Below are positions 9,176-17,645 of a stretch of 43,612 nucleotides of DNA, piece after piece. A program made the translations under genes and the position numbers. Under the pieces are notes generated by a model. That model made no database searches and was not told the DNA's origin. It saw nothing but the letters and a program-made list of their open reading frames with translations. Position 1 is the first letter of the stretch, and the number at the start of each line of letters is the position of its first letter. Source of the DNA: Egerieimonas sp900552095 (GTDB taxonomy: Bacteria > Bacillota > Clostridia > Lachnospirales > Lachnospiraceae); NCBI GenBank assembly GCA_902469965.1, contig CABREP010000015.1, forward strand, positions 1 through 43,612, read 5' to 3'.

Positions 9176-11481
9176 AAGAGGGCATGATTGTAGGGGAGCG
9201 CTACGAGATCATCGGCAGAGTGGGATCCGGCGGTATGGCGGATGTCTATAAGGCCAGGGATCACAAGCTCAACCGGATGGTGGCGTTCAAGGTATTAAAA
9301 GCGGAATTCAGCAATGATACGAATTTTGTGGGCAAATTTCAGAGGGAAGCGCAGGCGGCAGCACGTCTTTCCCATCCTAATATTGTAAATGTGTACGATG
9401 TAGGAGAGGACAATGGAATCAACTACATCGTCATGGAACTGGTGGAAGGTATTACGCTGAAGGATTATATCACAAGAAAAGGAAAGTTGAGCGTCCGGGA
9501 AGCCACCAGTATTGCGATCCAGGTATCTCTGGGACTGGAGGCGGCTCATAACAGCGGGATCATTCACCGGGATGTAAAGCCTCAGAATATCATCATTTCC
9601 ATTGATGGAAAGGTGAAACTGTCGGATTTCGGTATCGCCCGGGCGACTTCTTCCAATACGATCAGCACCAATATGATGGGATCTGTCCACTACAGTTCCC
9701 CGGAACAGGTGCGGGGCGGTTACAGCGATGCCAAGAGTGATATTTATTCTCTGGGTATTACCATGTATGAGATGGTTACCGGACGGGTTCCCTTTGACGG
9801 GGAGAGCACCGTTTCCATCGCGATCAAGCACCTGCAGGAGGAGATGGAGGCGCCGACCAAGTATGCGCAGATTCCACACAGCCTGGAGCAGATCATTTTC
9901 AAATGTACGCAGAAAAGTGTGGATCGCCGTTACAACACCATGTCGGAGGTTGTGGACGATCTGAAACACTCTCTGATCGATCCGGACGGGGATTTCGTCC
10001 GCCTGGCACCTCTTTCCAGCCATGCGCAGACGATCATGATTTCTCCGGAGGAAATGGAGGCGATCCGGGAGGGGCATACGGGAAATGTGCCGGTAGTAAA
10101 ACCGGAGTCAGATGCAGATTACTATAAGCGCAAATATGAGGAGTATGAGGGAAAAGAGCAGTATCCCGGATACGATGAAGATGACGAATATGAAGAGAAT
10201 GAGGACGAAGATGAGGACGGCGTAAGCTCCAAGCTGGAGAAGGCCATGACGATCGGCGGCTTTGTGATCGGCGGAATTATCATCTGTATTCTGATCTTCT
10301 TTATTGGAAAAGCTGCAGGTATCTTCAATTTCGGCGGAAAGAGCACTCCGACTCCCACAGTGACGGAAGCTCCCGCAGATGATGAGGCGGACACGGTGAA
10401 GGTTCCCAGCTTCCTGGGTAAGACTGAGGAAGAGGCAAAAGCTGCCCTGAAGAAGGATGAGACTCCTCTGGGGATCAAAGTGACCGGAGAAGAGAGCTCT
10501 GATAAATATGAAAAGGGACAGATCATGTATCAGAATGTTCCCGAGGGCAGCAAGGTGGCCAAGAACAGTACCATCGAGGTAAAGGTCAGCAGCGGAAAAA
10601 TGGCGGCGGATGAGGTAAGTCTTCCCAATCTGGTGAATACCGACCAGGCAGAGGCCGAGAAGACACTGCATGAGCTGGGCGTGGAGCCCAAGATTGCTTC
10701 TGAGCGTGTGGCCAGCGATACCGTGGAGGTGGGCAAGGTTGTGTCCATGGATCCGGGGGCAGGTCAGACCGTGAAGAAGGGTGATACGGTTACGCTTACC
10801 ATCAGCAAGGGGCCGGAGAAATTAAAAGTTCCCGATGTTTCCAATGAAGATCAGGAGACAGCGAAGAAGGCTCTGGAGGATCTGGGGCTGAAGGTTACGG
10901 TGAAAGAGAAACCCAGCAAAGACGTGGACAAGGGAAAAGTAGTGTCCACCGATCCGGCAGCAGGCTCTTCCGTGTCCAGCGGCGATACGGTTACCATGTA
11001 TGTGAGTACCGGAGCGGATAAGATCAAAGTCAGTGATTATGTGGGGCTGATGGCAGATCAGGCACAGCAGGAGCTGGAAGAACTGGGCTTTGTAGTAAAG
11101 GTTGAGATGAGTACCGTAGGAAATGGAAAAGAAGGAACAGTTCTGAAGATGAATCCTCCGGGAGGTCAGGAGCTGAAGGTGGGAAGCACCATCACGCTGA
11201 CTGTAAAACAGGGAAGTGATTCGGAGGAAAATGAAGTACAGAGCGAGAAAGCATTCCGGCTGACCAATGAGAAAGGTCTGATCAAATATAACGGTGGAAA
11301 AGTAAAGCTGACTCTGAGATCAGATGGTACAGAAGAAAGTACGATTAAAGAGCTGGATACGATTTCTTTCCCCTACGAGGTTACAGTATCGAATCCCGGA
11401 AAAGTGGAAAGCGGAGAAATTGTAATCTACGAAGATGGGAAAGAGATTGGAAGCTGGCCGGTTACTTTCAGTAAGAAATAA
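9169..11481 (+). CDS. prkC: PASTA-domain Ser/Thr protein kinase (PrkC/StkP type)
   Basis: Membrane receptor kinase that senses muropeptides or lipid II and regulates wall growth. The order is: kinase domain (1-270) with GSGGMADV at 19-26, Lys41, HRDVKPQN at 133-140 and DFG at 153-155; a strongly acidic juxtamembrane linker rich in Asp, Glu and Tyr (318-350); a single membrane helix (about 361-381); four PASTA repeats (about 409-690); and an extra C-terminal beta-rich stretch of about 80 residues. The fourth PASTA repeat starts KVSDYVG instead of the usual KVPD/N, so it is divergent. It is co-transcribed with the phosphatase. Confidence 0.96.
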   Translation: MLKEGMIVGERYEIIGRVGSGGMADVYKARDHKLNRMVAFKVLKAEFSNDTNFVGKFQREAQAAARLSHPNIVNVYDVGEDNGINYIVMELVEGITLKDYITRKGKLSVREATSIAIQVSLGLEAAHNSGIIHRDVKPQNIIISIDGKVKLSDFGIARATSSNTISTNMMGSVHYSSPEQVRGGYSDAKSDIYSLGITMYEMVTGRVPFDGESTVSIAIKHLQEEMEAPTKYAQIPHSLEQIIFKCTQKSVDRRYNTMSEVVDDLKHSLIDPDGDFVRLAPLSSHAQTIMISPEEMEAIREGHTGNVPVVKPESDADYYKRKYEEYEGKEQYPGYDEDDEYEENEDEDEDGVSSKLEKAMTIGGFVIGGIIICILIFFIGKAAGIFNFGGKSTPTPTVTEAPADDEADTVKVPSFLGKTEEEAKAALKKDETPLGIKVTGEESSDKYEKGQIMYQNVPEGSKVAKNSTIEVKVSSGKMAADEVSLPNLVNTDQAEAEKTLHELGVEPKIASERVASDTVEVGKVVSMDPGAGQTVKKGDTVTLTISKGPEKLKVPDVSNEDQETAKKALEDLGLKVTVKEKPSKDVDKGKVVSTDPAAGSSVSSGDTVTMYVSTGADKIKVSDYVGLMADQAQQELEELGFVVKVEMSTVGNGKEGTVLKMNPPGGQELKVGSTITLTVKQGSDSEENEVQSEKAFRLTNEKGLIKYNGGKVKLTLRSDGTEESTIKELDTISFPYEVTVSNPGKVESGEIVIYEDGKEIGSWPVTFSKK

Positions 11482-11486
11482 AATCT

Positions 11487-12374
11487 ATGCAGGGAAAAAT
11501 TGTAAAAGGGATTGCCGGCTTCTACTACGTGGATGTGGCGGGAGCCGGGATATATGAATGTAAGGCAAAAGGCGTGTTCCGAAAAGATAAGGTAAAACCG
11601 CTGGTAGGCGATGATGTGGAACTGGAAGTGCTGGATGAGCAGGAAAAGACGGGAAATGTAACCGCTATCCTGCCCCGGCGCAATGCCCTGATCCGCCCGG
11701 CAGTGGCTAACGTGGATCAGGCCATGGTGATCTTTGCCATGAAAAATCCGCGGCCCAACTTTTCATTGTTGGACCGCTTTTTGCTTATGATGGAGAGGCA
11801 GAAGGTGGAGACCGTGATCTGTCTGAACAAGCAGGATCTGGCAGACCCGGAGGAGACAGAAGAGATTCAGAAGATTTACGGGGACTGTGGTTATCAGGTA
11901 ATTGCCACCAGTATGAAGGAAGAAAAAGGGCTGGAGCAGGTGGAGGCGCTTTTAAGAGGAAAGACCACCGTAGTGGCAGGCCCTTCCGGTGTGGGGAAAT
12001 CCTCCCTGACAAATGGAATCCAGGGAGAGGTACAGATGGAAACCGGGGAGATCAGCCGAAAATTGAAGCGGGGCAAGCATACGACCCGCCATTCTCAGCT
12101 GATCCGTGTGGGGGACGACACATTTCTGTGCGATACCCCCGGGTTCACCTCTCTCTATGTGGAAGAGATGGATAAGGAGGAACTGAGGCATTATTTCAGA
12201 GAGTTTGTTCCCTACGAGGGACAGTGCCGGTTCCAGGGCTGCGTCCATATCCATGAGCCGGGCTGTGCCGTCAAGGAAGCTCTGGAAAACGGCAGGATCA
12301 GCCGGCGCAGATATGAGAATTACACAGAACTTTATGAGGAGCTGAAAGAGAAAGAAAAGAGGAGGTACGGATAA
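11487..12374 (+). CDS. rsgA: Ribosome small-subunit-dependent GTPase RsgA
   Basis: Circularly permuted GTPase that checks late 30S assembly. The permutation is visible: the G4 motif NKQD (114-117) comes before G1 GPSGVGKS (165-172) and G3 DTPGF (216-220). An N-terminal OB fold and a C-terminal zinc cluster (Cys and His in CRFQGCVHIHEPGC, from about residue 239) complete the family plan. There is no obvious Shine-Dalgarno site; the ATG lies five bases after the prkC stop, so coupling to prkC translation is likely. Confidence 0.95.
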   Translation: MQGKIVKGIAGFYYVDVAGAGIYECKAKGVFRKDKVKPLVGDDVELEVLDEQEKTGNVTAILPRRNALIRPAVANVDQAMVIFAMKNPRPNFSLLDRFLLMMERQKVETVICLNKQDLADPEETEEIQKIYGDCGYQVIATSMKEEKGLEQVEALLRGKTTVVAGPSGVGKSSLTNGIQGEVQMETGEISRKLKRGKHTTRHSQLIRVGDDTFLCDTPGFTSLYVEEMDKEELRHYFREFVPYEGQCRFQGCVHIHEPGCAVKEALENGRISRRRYENYTELYEELKEKEKRRYG

Positions 12375-13030
12375 TGTATGAGATAGCGCCGTCTATGCTC
12401 TCGGCAGATTTTAACCGTCTGGGAGAGCAGTTTCAGGAAATTGAGCGCACGGGGGTTAAGTGGCTGCATGTGGATGTGATGGACGGAGAGTTTGTTCCCA
12501 GCATTTCTTTTGGAATGCCGGTGATCCGCTCCATCCGAAAAGAGAGCGGCCTGTTCTTCGATGTCCATCTGATGATGGTAAAACCGGAACGGTATATTCA
12601 GGAATTTGCCGAAGCCGGAGCAGATATGATTACCGTACATGCCGAGGCATGCACGCATCTGGATCGGACGATCCAGCAGATCCATGAGGCGGGAAAGAAG
12701 GCGGGAGTTGCGCTGAATCCGGCTACGCCTTTATGCGTCCTGGATTATGTGCTGGATAAGGTGGATATGGTTTTGATCATGACAGTGAATCCGGGATTTG
12801 GCGGCCAGTCCTATCTGGAAAGCTGTACAGAAAAAATCAAAGAACTGAGAAAAAAGATCTGTGAAAAGAATTTATCTACACACATCGAAGTGGACGGCGG
12901 GATCAATAAGAAAACGATCCGGACTGTGAAGGAGGCAGGCGCCAATATCTTTGTGGCGGGATCTGCCGTCTTCGGAGGGAATATCACAGAAAATATTGAG
13001 ACTCTGAAAAAACTGGTGGAAGAAGAATGA
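12374..13030 (+). CDS. rpe: Ribulose-phosphate 3-epimerase
   Basis: Interconverts ribulose 5-phosphate and xylulose 5-phosphate in the pentose phosphate pathway. A TIM barrel of 218 residues with the metal and catalytic motif HVDVMDG (32-38), DVHLMM, the phosphate loop MTVNPGFGGQSY and VDGGI. GAGGAGG sites precede the start, which overlaps the rsgA stop by one base; the stop overlaps thiN by four bases. Confidence 0.96.
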   Translation: MYEIAPSMLSADFNRLGEQFQEIERTGVKWLHVDVMDGEFVPSISFGMPVIRSIRKESGLFFDVHLMMVKPERYIQEFAEAGADMITVHAEACTHLDRTIQQIHEAGKKAGVALNPATPLCVLDYVLDKVDMVLIMTVNPGFGGQSYLESCTEKIKELRKKICEKNLSTHIEVDGGINKKTIRTVKEAGANIFVAGSAVFGGNITENIETLKKLVEEE

Positions 13031-13674
13031 AGACAGTGATTCTTGGAGGGGGAAGTCTGGACACGGACTTTTCCCTTTCTTATATAAAAAGAGAAAAACC
13101 GGATTGCCTGATTGCCGTGGATGGGGGACTGGCATTTTGCTATCGGACAGGGATCTGTCCGGATGCCATCGTGGGAGATTTTGACAGCGTAGATCCGGAG
13201 ATCCTGAAATATTACCGGGGTCAGGGAAAAATTCCCATCGATGCCTACGACAGCCACAAGGATTACACGGATATGGAAATCGGCATGCGAAAGGCGATGG
13301 ATCTGGGAAGCAGTCAGGTGATCCTTCTGGGCGCCACGGGCACCCGCCTGGATCATACCATGACGAATATCCAGTGTCTTCCCATTCTGGAAGAAGCGGG
13401 AATCCGGGCGCAGATTGTGGATCAGCACAACAGGATCCGTCTGCTGATGGGGAAAACGGTAATCCGGAAAGAGGAACAGTTTGGCAGGTATGTATCCTTT
13501 CTTCCTTTTGGGGGAGATGTGGAAGGGGTAACGCTGGAAGGATTTGCTTATCCTCTTGTGGATTTTTATCTGCCATATGTGAACAGCAGGTCTGTGAGCA
13601 ATGAGATTGCAGAGGAAGAAGCCCAGGTAAGTTTTACAAAGGGAAGGCTTCTTATGATCGAGTCGAGAGATTAA
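13027..13674 (+). CDS. thiN: Thiamine diphosphokinase
   Basis: Converts thiamine to thiamine diphosphate. The 215-residue protein shows the family motifs AVDGGL, VGDFDSV, the KDYTDME segment and GATGTRLDHTMTNI. It follows rpe with an ATGA overlap, the usual rsgA-rpe-thiN order in Firmicutes. No TPP riboswitch is visible, consistent with its position deep in an operon. Confidence 0.94.
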   Translation: MKTVILGGGSLDTDFSLSYIKREKPDCLIAVDGGLAFCYRTGICPDAIVGDFDSVDPEILKYYRGQGKIPIDAYDSHKDYTDMEIGMRKAMDLGSSQVILLGATGTRLDHTMTNIQCLPILEEAGIRAQIVDQHNRIRLLMGKTVIRKEEQFGRYVSFLPFGGDVEGVTLEGFAYPLVDFYLPYVNSRSVSNEIAEEEAQVSFTKGRLLMIESRD

Positions 13675-13690
13675 AAGGGAGAGACTGCAG

Positions 13691-13947
13691 ATGGGATATG
13701 ATATCATTGTTATCTTTGGAAGTCCGTATATAGATTTATCAGGAACGATTCTTGAACAAAGATATAAAAAGATATTGCTCAAAGCTTACAATGAATTCTT
13801 TAATATGAAGCCGTAGGGTTTTCCTTTCGTCGTGTAAGAACAGATCGGAATATTATAATAGAATTTGAAACTGAATATTCACAAAGATGTAATGGTATGG
13901 TACAATATGTGTTGCTGTATCAGGACTTTTTTAGAAGAGTAAAATGA
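13691..13947 (+). pseudogene. Possible frameshifted small gene after thiN
   Basis: ATG 13691 follows AAGGGAGAG and opens a 41-codon frame (MGYDIIVIFGSPYIDLSG...) that stops at 13814-13816. From 13804 another frame is open for 47 codons (...VRTDRNIIIEFETEY...YQDFFRRVK) to a TGA at 13945. Joined by one indel near 13804-13816 they would give a protein of about 85 residues. No family is recognised. The stretch is more AT-rich than its neighbours, and a strong promoter lies in its second half. It may be a remnant, or the open frames may be chance. Confidence 0.25.
13878..13906 (+). promoter_or_regulatory. Promoter for ychF
   Basis: TTCACA (13878-13883) lies 17 bases from TACAAT (13901-13906), which has TG one base upstream. 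Both boxes match the vegetative consensus at five of six bases. Transcription would start near 13913, about 110 bases before ychF. Confidence 0.6.
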
Positions 13948-14018
13948 GAAAAAGATTCAAAAAATCAGGAACCTGGTGCTGGTATAACGAAAGGAAGTAC
14001 CAGAAGAGGAGGAAATAG
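13944..14018 (+). CDS. 24-residue basic ORF ahead of ychF
   Basis: ATG 13944 opens 24 codons ending at TAG 14016-14018, five bases before the ychF start and across the ychF ribosome binding site (AGAGGAGG, 14005-14012). The product would be very basic (Lys/Arg about half) with a TWCWY core. Its own ribosome site is weak. If translated, it could act as a leader that tunes ychF translation; it may equally be chance. Confidence 0.2.
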   Translation: MRKRFKKSGTWCWYNERKYQKRRK

Positions 14019-14023
14019 AAAAA

Positions 14024-15121
14024 ATGAAATTAGGTATCGTGGGACTCCCGAATGTGGGAAAGAGTACACTGTTTAATTCACTGACAAAGGCGGGAGCGGA
14101 ATCTGCAAACTATCCCTTTTGTACCATTGATCCCAATGTGGGAATCGTGGCAGTGCCGGATGAGAGACTGAAACTTCTGGGAGATTTTTACCAGTCCAAA
14201 AAGGTAACTCCGGCTACGATCGAGTTTGTGGACATTGCGGGTCTGGTGAAGGGAGCTTCCAAAGGAGAGGGACTGGGAAATCAGTTTCTGGCTAATATCC
14301 GTGAAGTGGATGCCATTGTTCATGTGGTTCGCTGCTTTGAGGATTCTAATGTTGTTCATGTGGATGGAAGCGTGGATCCTTTAAGAGATATTGAGACGAT
14401 TAATCTGGAACTGATATTCTCCGATCTGGAGATTCTGGAGCGCCGGATTGCCAAAGTGACGAAAACTGCCCGCATGGATAAAGAGGCAGCCCGGGAGCTG
14501 GAATTTCTTCAGAAGGTGAAAGCCCATCTGGAAAATGATCAGCTGGCTATTACGCTGGAGCCGGCAGACGAAGATGAGGAAGCATGGCTTTCCAGTTACA
14601 ATCTGCTGACCGGAAAGCCGGTGATTTTTGCGGCAAATGTGGCGGAGGATGACCTGGCCTCTGATGGGGCAGACAACGCTCATGTGCAGCGGGTGCGGGA
14701 ATTTGCTGCAGCCCACAGCAGTGAGGTGTTTGTAATCTGCGCTCAGATCGAGCAGGAGATCGCAGAGCTGGACGAAGATGAAAAGGCCATGTTCCTGGAA
14801 GATCTGGGGCTTACGGAGTCCGGTCTGGATAAGCTGATCAAAGCAAGCTATCGCCTGCTGGGACTGTTAAGCTTCCTGACTGCAGGGGAAGATGAGACGC
14901 GGGCCTGGACGATCAAGCTGGGAACAAAGGCGCCTCAGGCAGCCGGAAAGATCCATACAGATTTTGAACGCGGATTTATCAAGGCTGAGGTAGTGAACTA
15001 TCAGGATCTTTTGGACTGCGGTTCCTATGCCGGAGCCCGGGAGAAGGGACTTGTCCGTATGGAAGGAAAAGAGTATGTGGTAAAAGACGGCGATGTGATT
15101 CTTTTCCGTTTTAATGTATAG
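14024..15121 (+). CDS. ychF: Ribosome-binding ATPase YchF
   Basis: Obg-family P-loop protein that prefers ATP and binds the ribosome; linked to stress responses in other bacteria. The P-loop GLPNVGKST is at residues 7-15 and the DIAGLVKGAS switch region follows. The usual G4 NKxD is replaced by an NVAE-type motif, as in true YchF. A TGS domain forms the C-terminal 85 residues. At 365 residues it is full length. A strong AGAGGAGG site lies at 14005-14012. Confidence 0.96.
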   Translation: MKLGIVGLPNVGKSTLFNSLTKAGAESANYPFCTIDPNVGIVAVPDERLKLLGDFYQSKKVTPATIEFVDIAGLVKGASKGEGLGNQFLANIREVDAIVHVVRCFEDSNVVHVDGSVDPLRDIETINLELIFSDLEILERRIAKVTKTARMDKEAARELEFLQKVKAHLENDQLAITLEPADEDEEAWLSSYNLLTGKPVIFAANVAEDDLASDGADNAHVQRVREFAAAHSSEVFVICAQIEQEIAELDEDEKAMFLEDLGLTESGLDKLIKASYRLLGLLSFLTAGEDETRAWTIKLGTKAPQAAGKIHTDFERGFIKAEVVNYQDLLDCGSYAGAREKGLVRMEGKEYVVKDGDVILFRFNV

Positions 15122-15132
15122 AGGATGGGCAT

Positions 15133-16008
15133 ATGGATCAGATGATTTATTTCCCCAATCTGGGGATTGAACTGGAACATGTGGGAAAGAGCATCAGCAT
15201 TTTTGGATTTCCTGTGGCCTATTACGGAATTATTATTGTGACCGGAATGATCCTGGCTCTTACCTTTGATTATTTTGAGGCGAAGCGTCTGGGGGAAAAT
15301 CCGGATACCTTCTGGGATATGGGAATGATCGGGATTATTTTCGGGGTGATCGGTGCCAGGCTCTATTATGTAATCTTTGCCTGGGACAATTACAAGGATA
15401 ATCTCTTAAGTATTTTCAATCTCCGTCAGGGAGGTCTGGCCATCTACGGAGGAGTGATCGGAGGTTTTCTCGCCCTGTATGTGTTTGGGCGGATCAAGAA
15501 ACTGAATTTCGGACAACAGCTGGATGTGGCGGCTCCCTGTATCCTGATCGGACAGATCATGGGCCGGTGGGGGAATTTTTTCAACCGGGAGGCATTCGGA
15601 GGTTATACGGACGGCTTGTTTGCCATGCAGCTTCCGGTATCGGCAGTGCGGCAGAATGAGATCACGCAGCAGATGTGGGACCATCTGCAGACCATCAACG
15701 GGGTGGATATGATCCAGGTGCATCCCACTTTCTTATATGAGAGCCTGTGGAACCTGGGAGTACTGCTGATCATCCTGCTTCTGAGAAAGCGCAGAAAGTT
15801 TAAAGGACAGATTTTCTGTATGTATCTGATCGGTTACGGCAGCGGAAGAGCCTGGATCGAAGGCCTGAGAACAGACCAGCTGCTCCTTCCGGGGGTAGGG
15901 CTTCCCGTATCGCAGCTTTTATCTGTGGTGTTGGTGGCAGTCGGCATTATTCTTATGATCTTCCTGTGGAACAGAGAAAAGAAAAAAGAAAAAGCAGAAG
16001 CGGTGTGA
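15133..16008 (+). CDS. lgt: Prolipoprotein diacylglyceryl transferase
   Basis: Inner-membrane enzyme that adds diacylglycerol to the lipobox cysteine of prolipoproteins, such as the binding protein encoded at 33732. The Lgt signature GRWGNFFNREAFGG starts at residue 144 and the conserved HPTFLYE at 197. About seven membrane helices are visible in 291 residues. It follows ychF after 11 bases and is the last gene before a terminator. Confidence 0.96.
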   Translation: MDQMIYFPNLGIELEHVGKSISIFGFPVAYYGIIIVTGMILALTFDYFEAKRLGENPDTFWDMGMIGIIFGVIGARLYYVIFAWDNYKDNLLSIFNLRQGGLAIYGGVIGGFLALYVFGRIKKLNFGQQLDVAAPCILIGQIMGRWGNFFNREAFGGYTDGLFAMQLPVSAVRQNEITQQMWDHLQTINGVDMIQVHPTFLYESLWNLGVLLIILLLRKRRKFKGQIFCMYLIGYGSGRAWIEGLRTDQLLLPGVGLPVSQLLSVVLVAVGIILMIFLWNREKKKEKAEAV

Positions 16009-16024
16009 GAGAGAAAAGAGACAG

Positions 16025-16062
16025 AAAAAAGAGGAACTGGAAAAATCTGGTTCTTCTTTTTT
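16025..16062 (+). terminator. Rho-independent terminator after lgt
   Basis: A 13-bp stem pairs AAAAAAGAGGAAC (16025-16037) with GTTCTTCTTTTTT (16050-16062), with one G-U pair and a 12-base loop. It separates the ychF-lgt unit from the mraZ promoter. Confidence 0.7.
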
Positions 16063-16075
16063 ATTGGATTTTCCC

Positions 16076-16104
16076 TTGCACTTTAAAGAAAAATAGTTTA
16101 GAAT
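16076..16104 (+). promoter_or_regulatory. mraZ / dcw cluster promoter
   Basis: TTGCAC (16076-16081), exactly 17 bases, then TAGAAT (16099-16104). Transcription should start near 16111, immediately at the MraZ boxes. Confidence 0.75.
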
Positions 16105-16112
16105 GGGAACAT

Positions 16113-16160
16113 AAGTGGTGGAAAGTGGTGAATAGTGGTGCGAAAGGGAGGACAAGTGGC
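16113..16160 (+). promoter_or_regulatory. MraZ operator: phased GTGG repeats
   Basis: AGTGGTG occurs three times at exact 10-base steps, with GTGGTG at 16115-16120, 16125-16130 and 16135-16140. A weaker AGTGGC at 16154-16159 keeps the same phase. MraZ is known to bind direct GTGG-type repeats at its own promoter. Their position on and just after the predicted start site suggests autorepression of the dcw operon. Confidence 0.8.
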
Positions 16161-16228
16161 AGATCCTCCAGCCACGAAAAGAGCAGGGTGCCGGGGGAGA
16201 CGGGCCCGCGAAAGAAGGTGAAGCAGTT

Positions 16229-16660
16229 ATGTTCATGGGAGAATACAGTCATACCATCGATGCCAAGGGCAGAATGATCATTCCGGCCAAGTTCCGCGAG
16301 GAGCTGGGGGATGAGTTTGTACTGACCAAGGGACTGGATGGCTGCCTGTCAATCTATCCGATGAACGAATGGACTGCCTTTGAAGAAAAATTACGCGAAC
16401 TGCCGCTTACCAATAAGAACGCCAGAACATTTGCACGCTTCTTTGTAGCTGGAGCTGCCTCCTGTGAGCTGGACAAGCAGGGGAGAATACTTGTGCCGGC
16501 AACCCTGAGAGAATTTGCGGGTCTGGAAAAAGATGTGGTTCTTACCGGAAACCTGAATCGGGTGGAAGTGTGGAGCAAGGCAAAATGGGCGGAAAATAAC
16601 AGCTATGATGATATGGATGCCATTGCAGAGAGTATGCAGGAAATGGGCATCGTCATCTGA
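16229..16660 (+). CDS. mraZ: Transcriptional regulator MraZ
   Basis: DNA-binding regulator of the division and cell wall cluster, built from two SpoVT/AbrB-like half domains (about residues 5-50 and 77-120) in a 143-residue protein that forms a ring. The start MFMGEYSHTIDAKGRM is typical. It is the first gene of the dcw cluster and its probable binding sites lie in its own leader. rsmH follows after 23 bases. Confidence 0.97.
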   Translation: MFMGEYSHTIDAKGRMIIPAKFREELGDEFVLTKGLDGCLSIYPMNEWTAFEEKLRELPLTNKNARTFARFFVAGAASCELDKQGRILVPATLREFAGLEKDVVLTGNLNRVEVWSKAKWAENNSYDDMDAIAESMQEMGIVI

Positions 16661-16683
16661 GAATGACTGCGCGGAGGAAAACT

Positions 16684-17628
16684 ATGGAATTTCAGCATCG
16701 GTCCGTTCTTCTGGACGAGACGATTGAAAATTTGCAGATAAAGCCGGATGGCATCTATGTAGATGGCACATTGGGCGGTGCAGGGCATTCAAGTGAAATT
16801 TGCAGAGGATTATCTGCCACGGGGAGACTAATAGGAATAGACCAGGACGAAGATGCAGTGAGGGCTGCTGGGGAGCGGCTGAAGGTGTTCGGGGAGCGGG
16901 TGACAATCATCCGGAGCAACTACTGCAACATGGTCCGGGAGTTAAATAACATAGGGGTTACCGCTGTGGACGGTATTCTGCTGGATCTGGGAGTATCCTC
17001 CTACCAGCTGGATGCAGCCGAGCGGGGCTTCAGCTATCGGGAAGATGCGCCGCTGGATATGCGGATGGACAGGAGAAATCCGAAGACAGCCGGCGACATT
17101 GTGAATACCTACAGCGAAGCAGAGCTGTACCGAATGATTCGGGATTACGGAGAAGACAAATTTGCGAAGAATATTGCCAAACATATCTGCCGGGCCAGAG
17201 AGAAGGCGCCGGTACGGACGACGGGCGAGCTGACGGAGATTATCAAGGCGGCGATTCCCATGAAGGTTCGGGCTACAGGCGGACATCCGGCGAAGAAGAC
17301 GTTCCAGGCGATTCGGATTGAGCTGAACCGGGAACTGGAAGTGCTGGAGCAGTCCCTGGACGGGATGATTGATCTGCTGAATCCGGGAGGAAGGCTGTGT
17401 GTCATCACCTTTCATTCCCTGGAGGACAGGATCGTGAAGACAATATTCCGCAGAAATGAAAATCCGTGTACCTGTCCGCCTGAATTTCCGGTCTGTGTAT
17501 GCGGAAAGAAATCAAAGGGCAGGGTAGTAACAAGAAAACCCATTCTGCCGTCGGCCAGGGAACAGGAGGAGAATCCCCGTTCCAAGAGTGCAAAATTAAG
17601 AGTATTTGAACGGCGGCAGGAAAGTTAG
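16684..17628 (+). CDS. rsmH: 16S rRNA (cytosine-1402-N4)-methyltransferase RsmH
   Basis: SAM-dependent enzyme (formerly MraW) that methylates C1402 in the ribosomal decoding centre. Key motifs are GTLGGAGHS and GIDQDEDA for SAM and LLDLGVSSYQLD for the active site. An ATG at 16663 is in frame, but GGAGG (16673-16677) correctly spaces ATG 16684, giving the usual start MEFQHRSVLLDE and 314 residues. Confidence 0.96.
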   Translation: MEFQHRSVLLDETIENLQIKPDGIYVDGTLGGAGHSSEICRGLSATGRLIGIDQDEDAVRAAGERLKVFGERVTIIRSNYCNMVRELNNIGVTAVDGILLDLGVSSYQLDAAERGFSYREDAPLDMRMDRRNPKTAGDIVNTYSEAELYRMIRDYGEDKFAKNIAKHICRAREKAPVRTTGELTEIIKAAIPMKVRATGGHPAKKTFQAIRIELNRELEVLEQSLDGMIDLLNPGGRLCVITFHSLEDRIVKTIFRRNENPCTCPPEFPVCVCGKKSKGRVVTRKPILPSAREQEENPRSKSAKLRVFERRQES

Positions 17629-17645
17629 GGCATCGGAGGTGCAAA

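Larger units (their letters stand above)
13675..14023 (+). other. 349-base gap between thiN and ychF
   Basis: This AT-rich gap holds the possible broken small gene (13691-13947), the ychF promoter (13878-13906) and a 24-codon basic ORF (13944-14018). I see no terminator hairpin after thiN, so read-through into ychF is possible. Confidence 0.6.
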
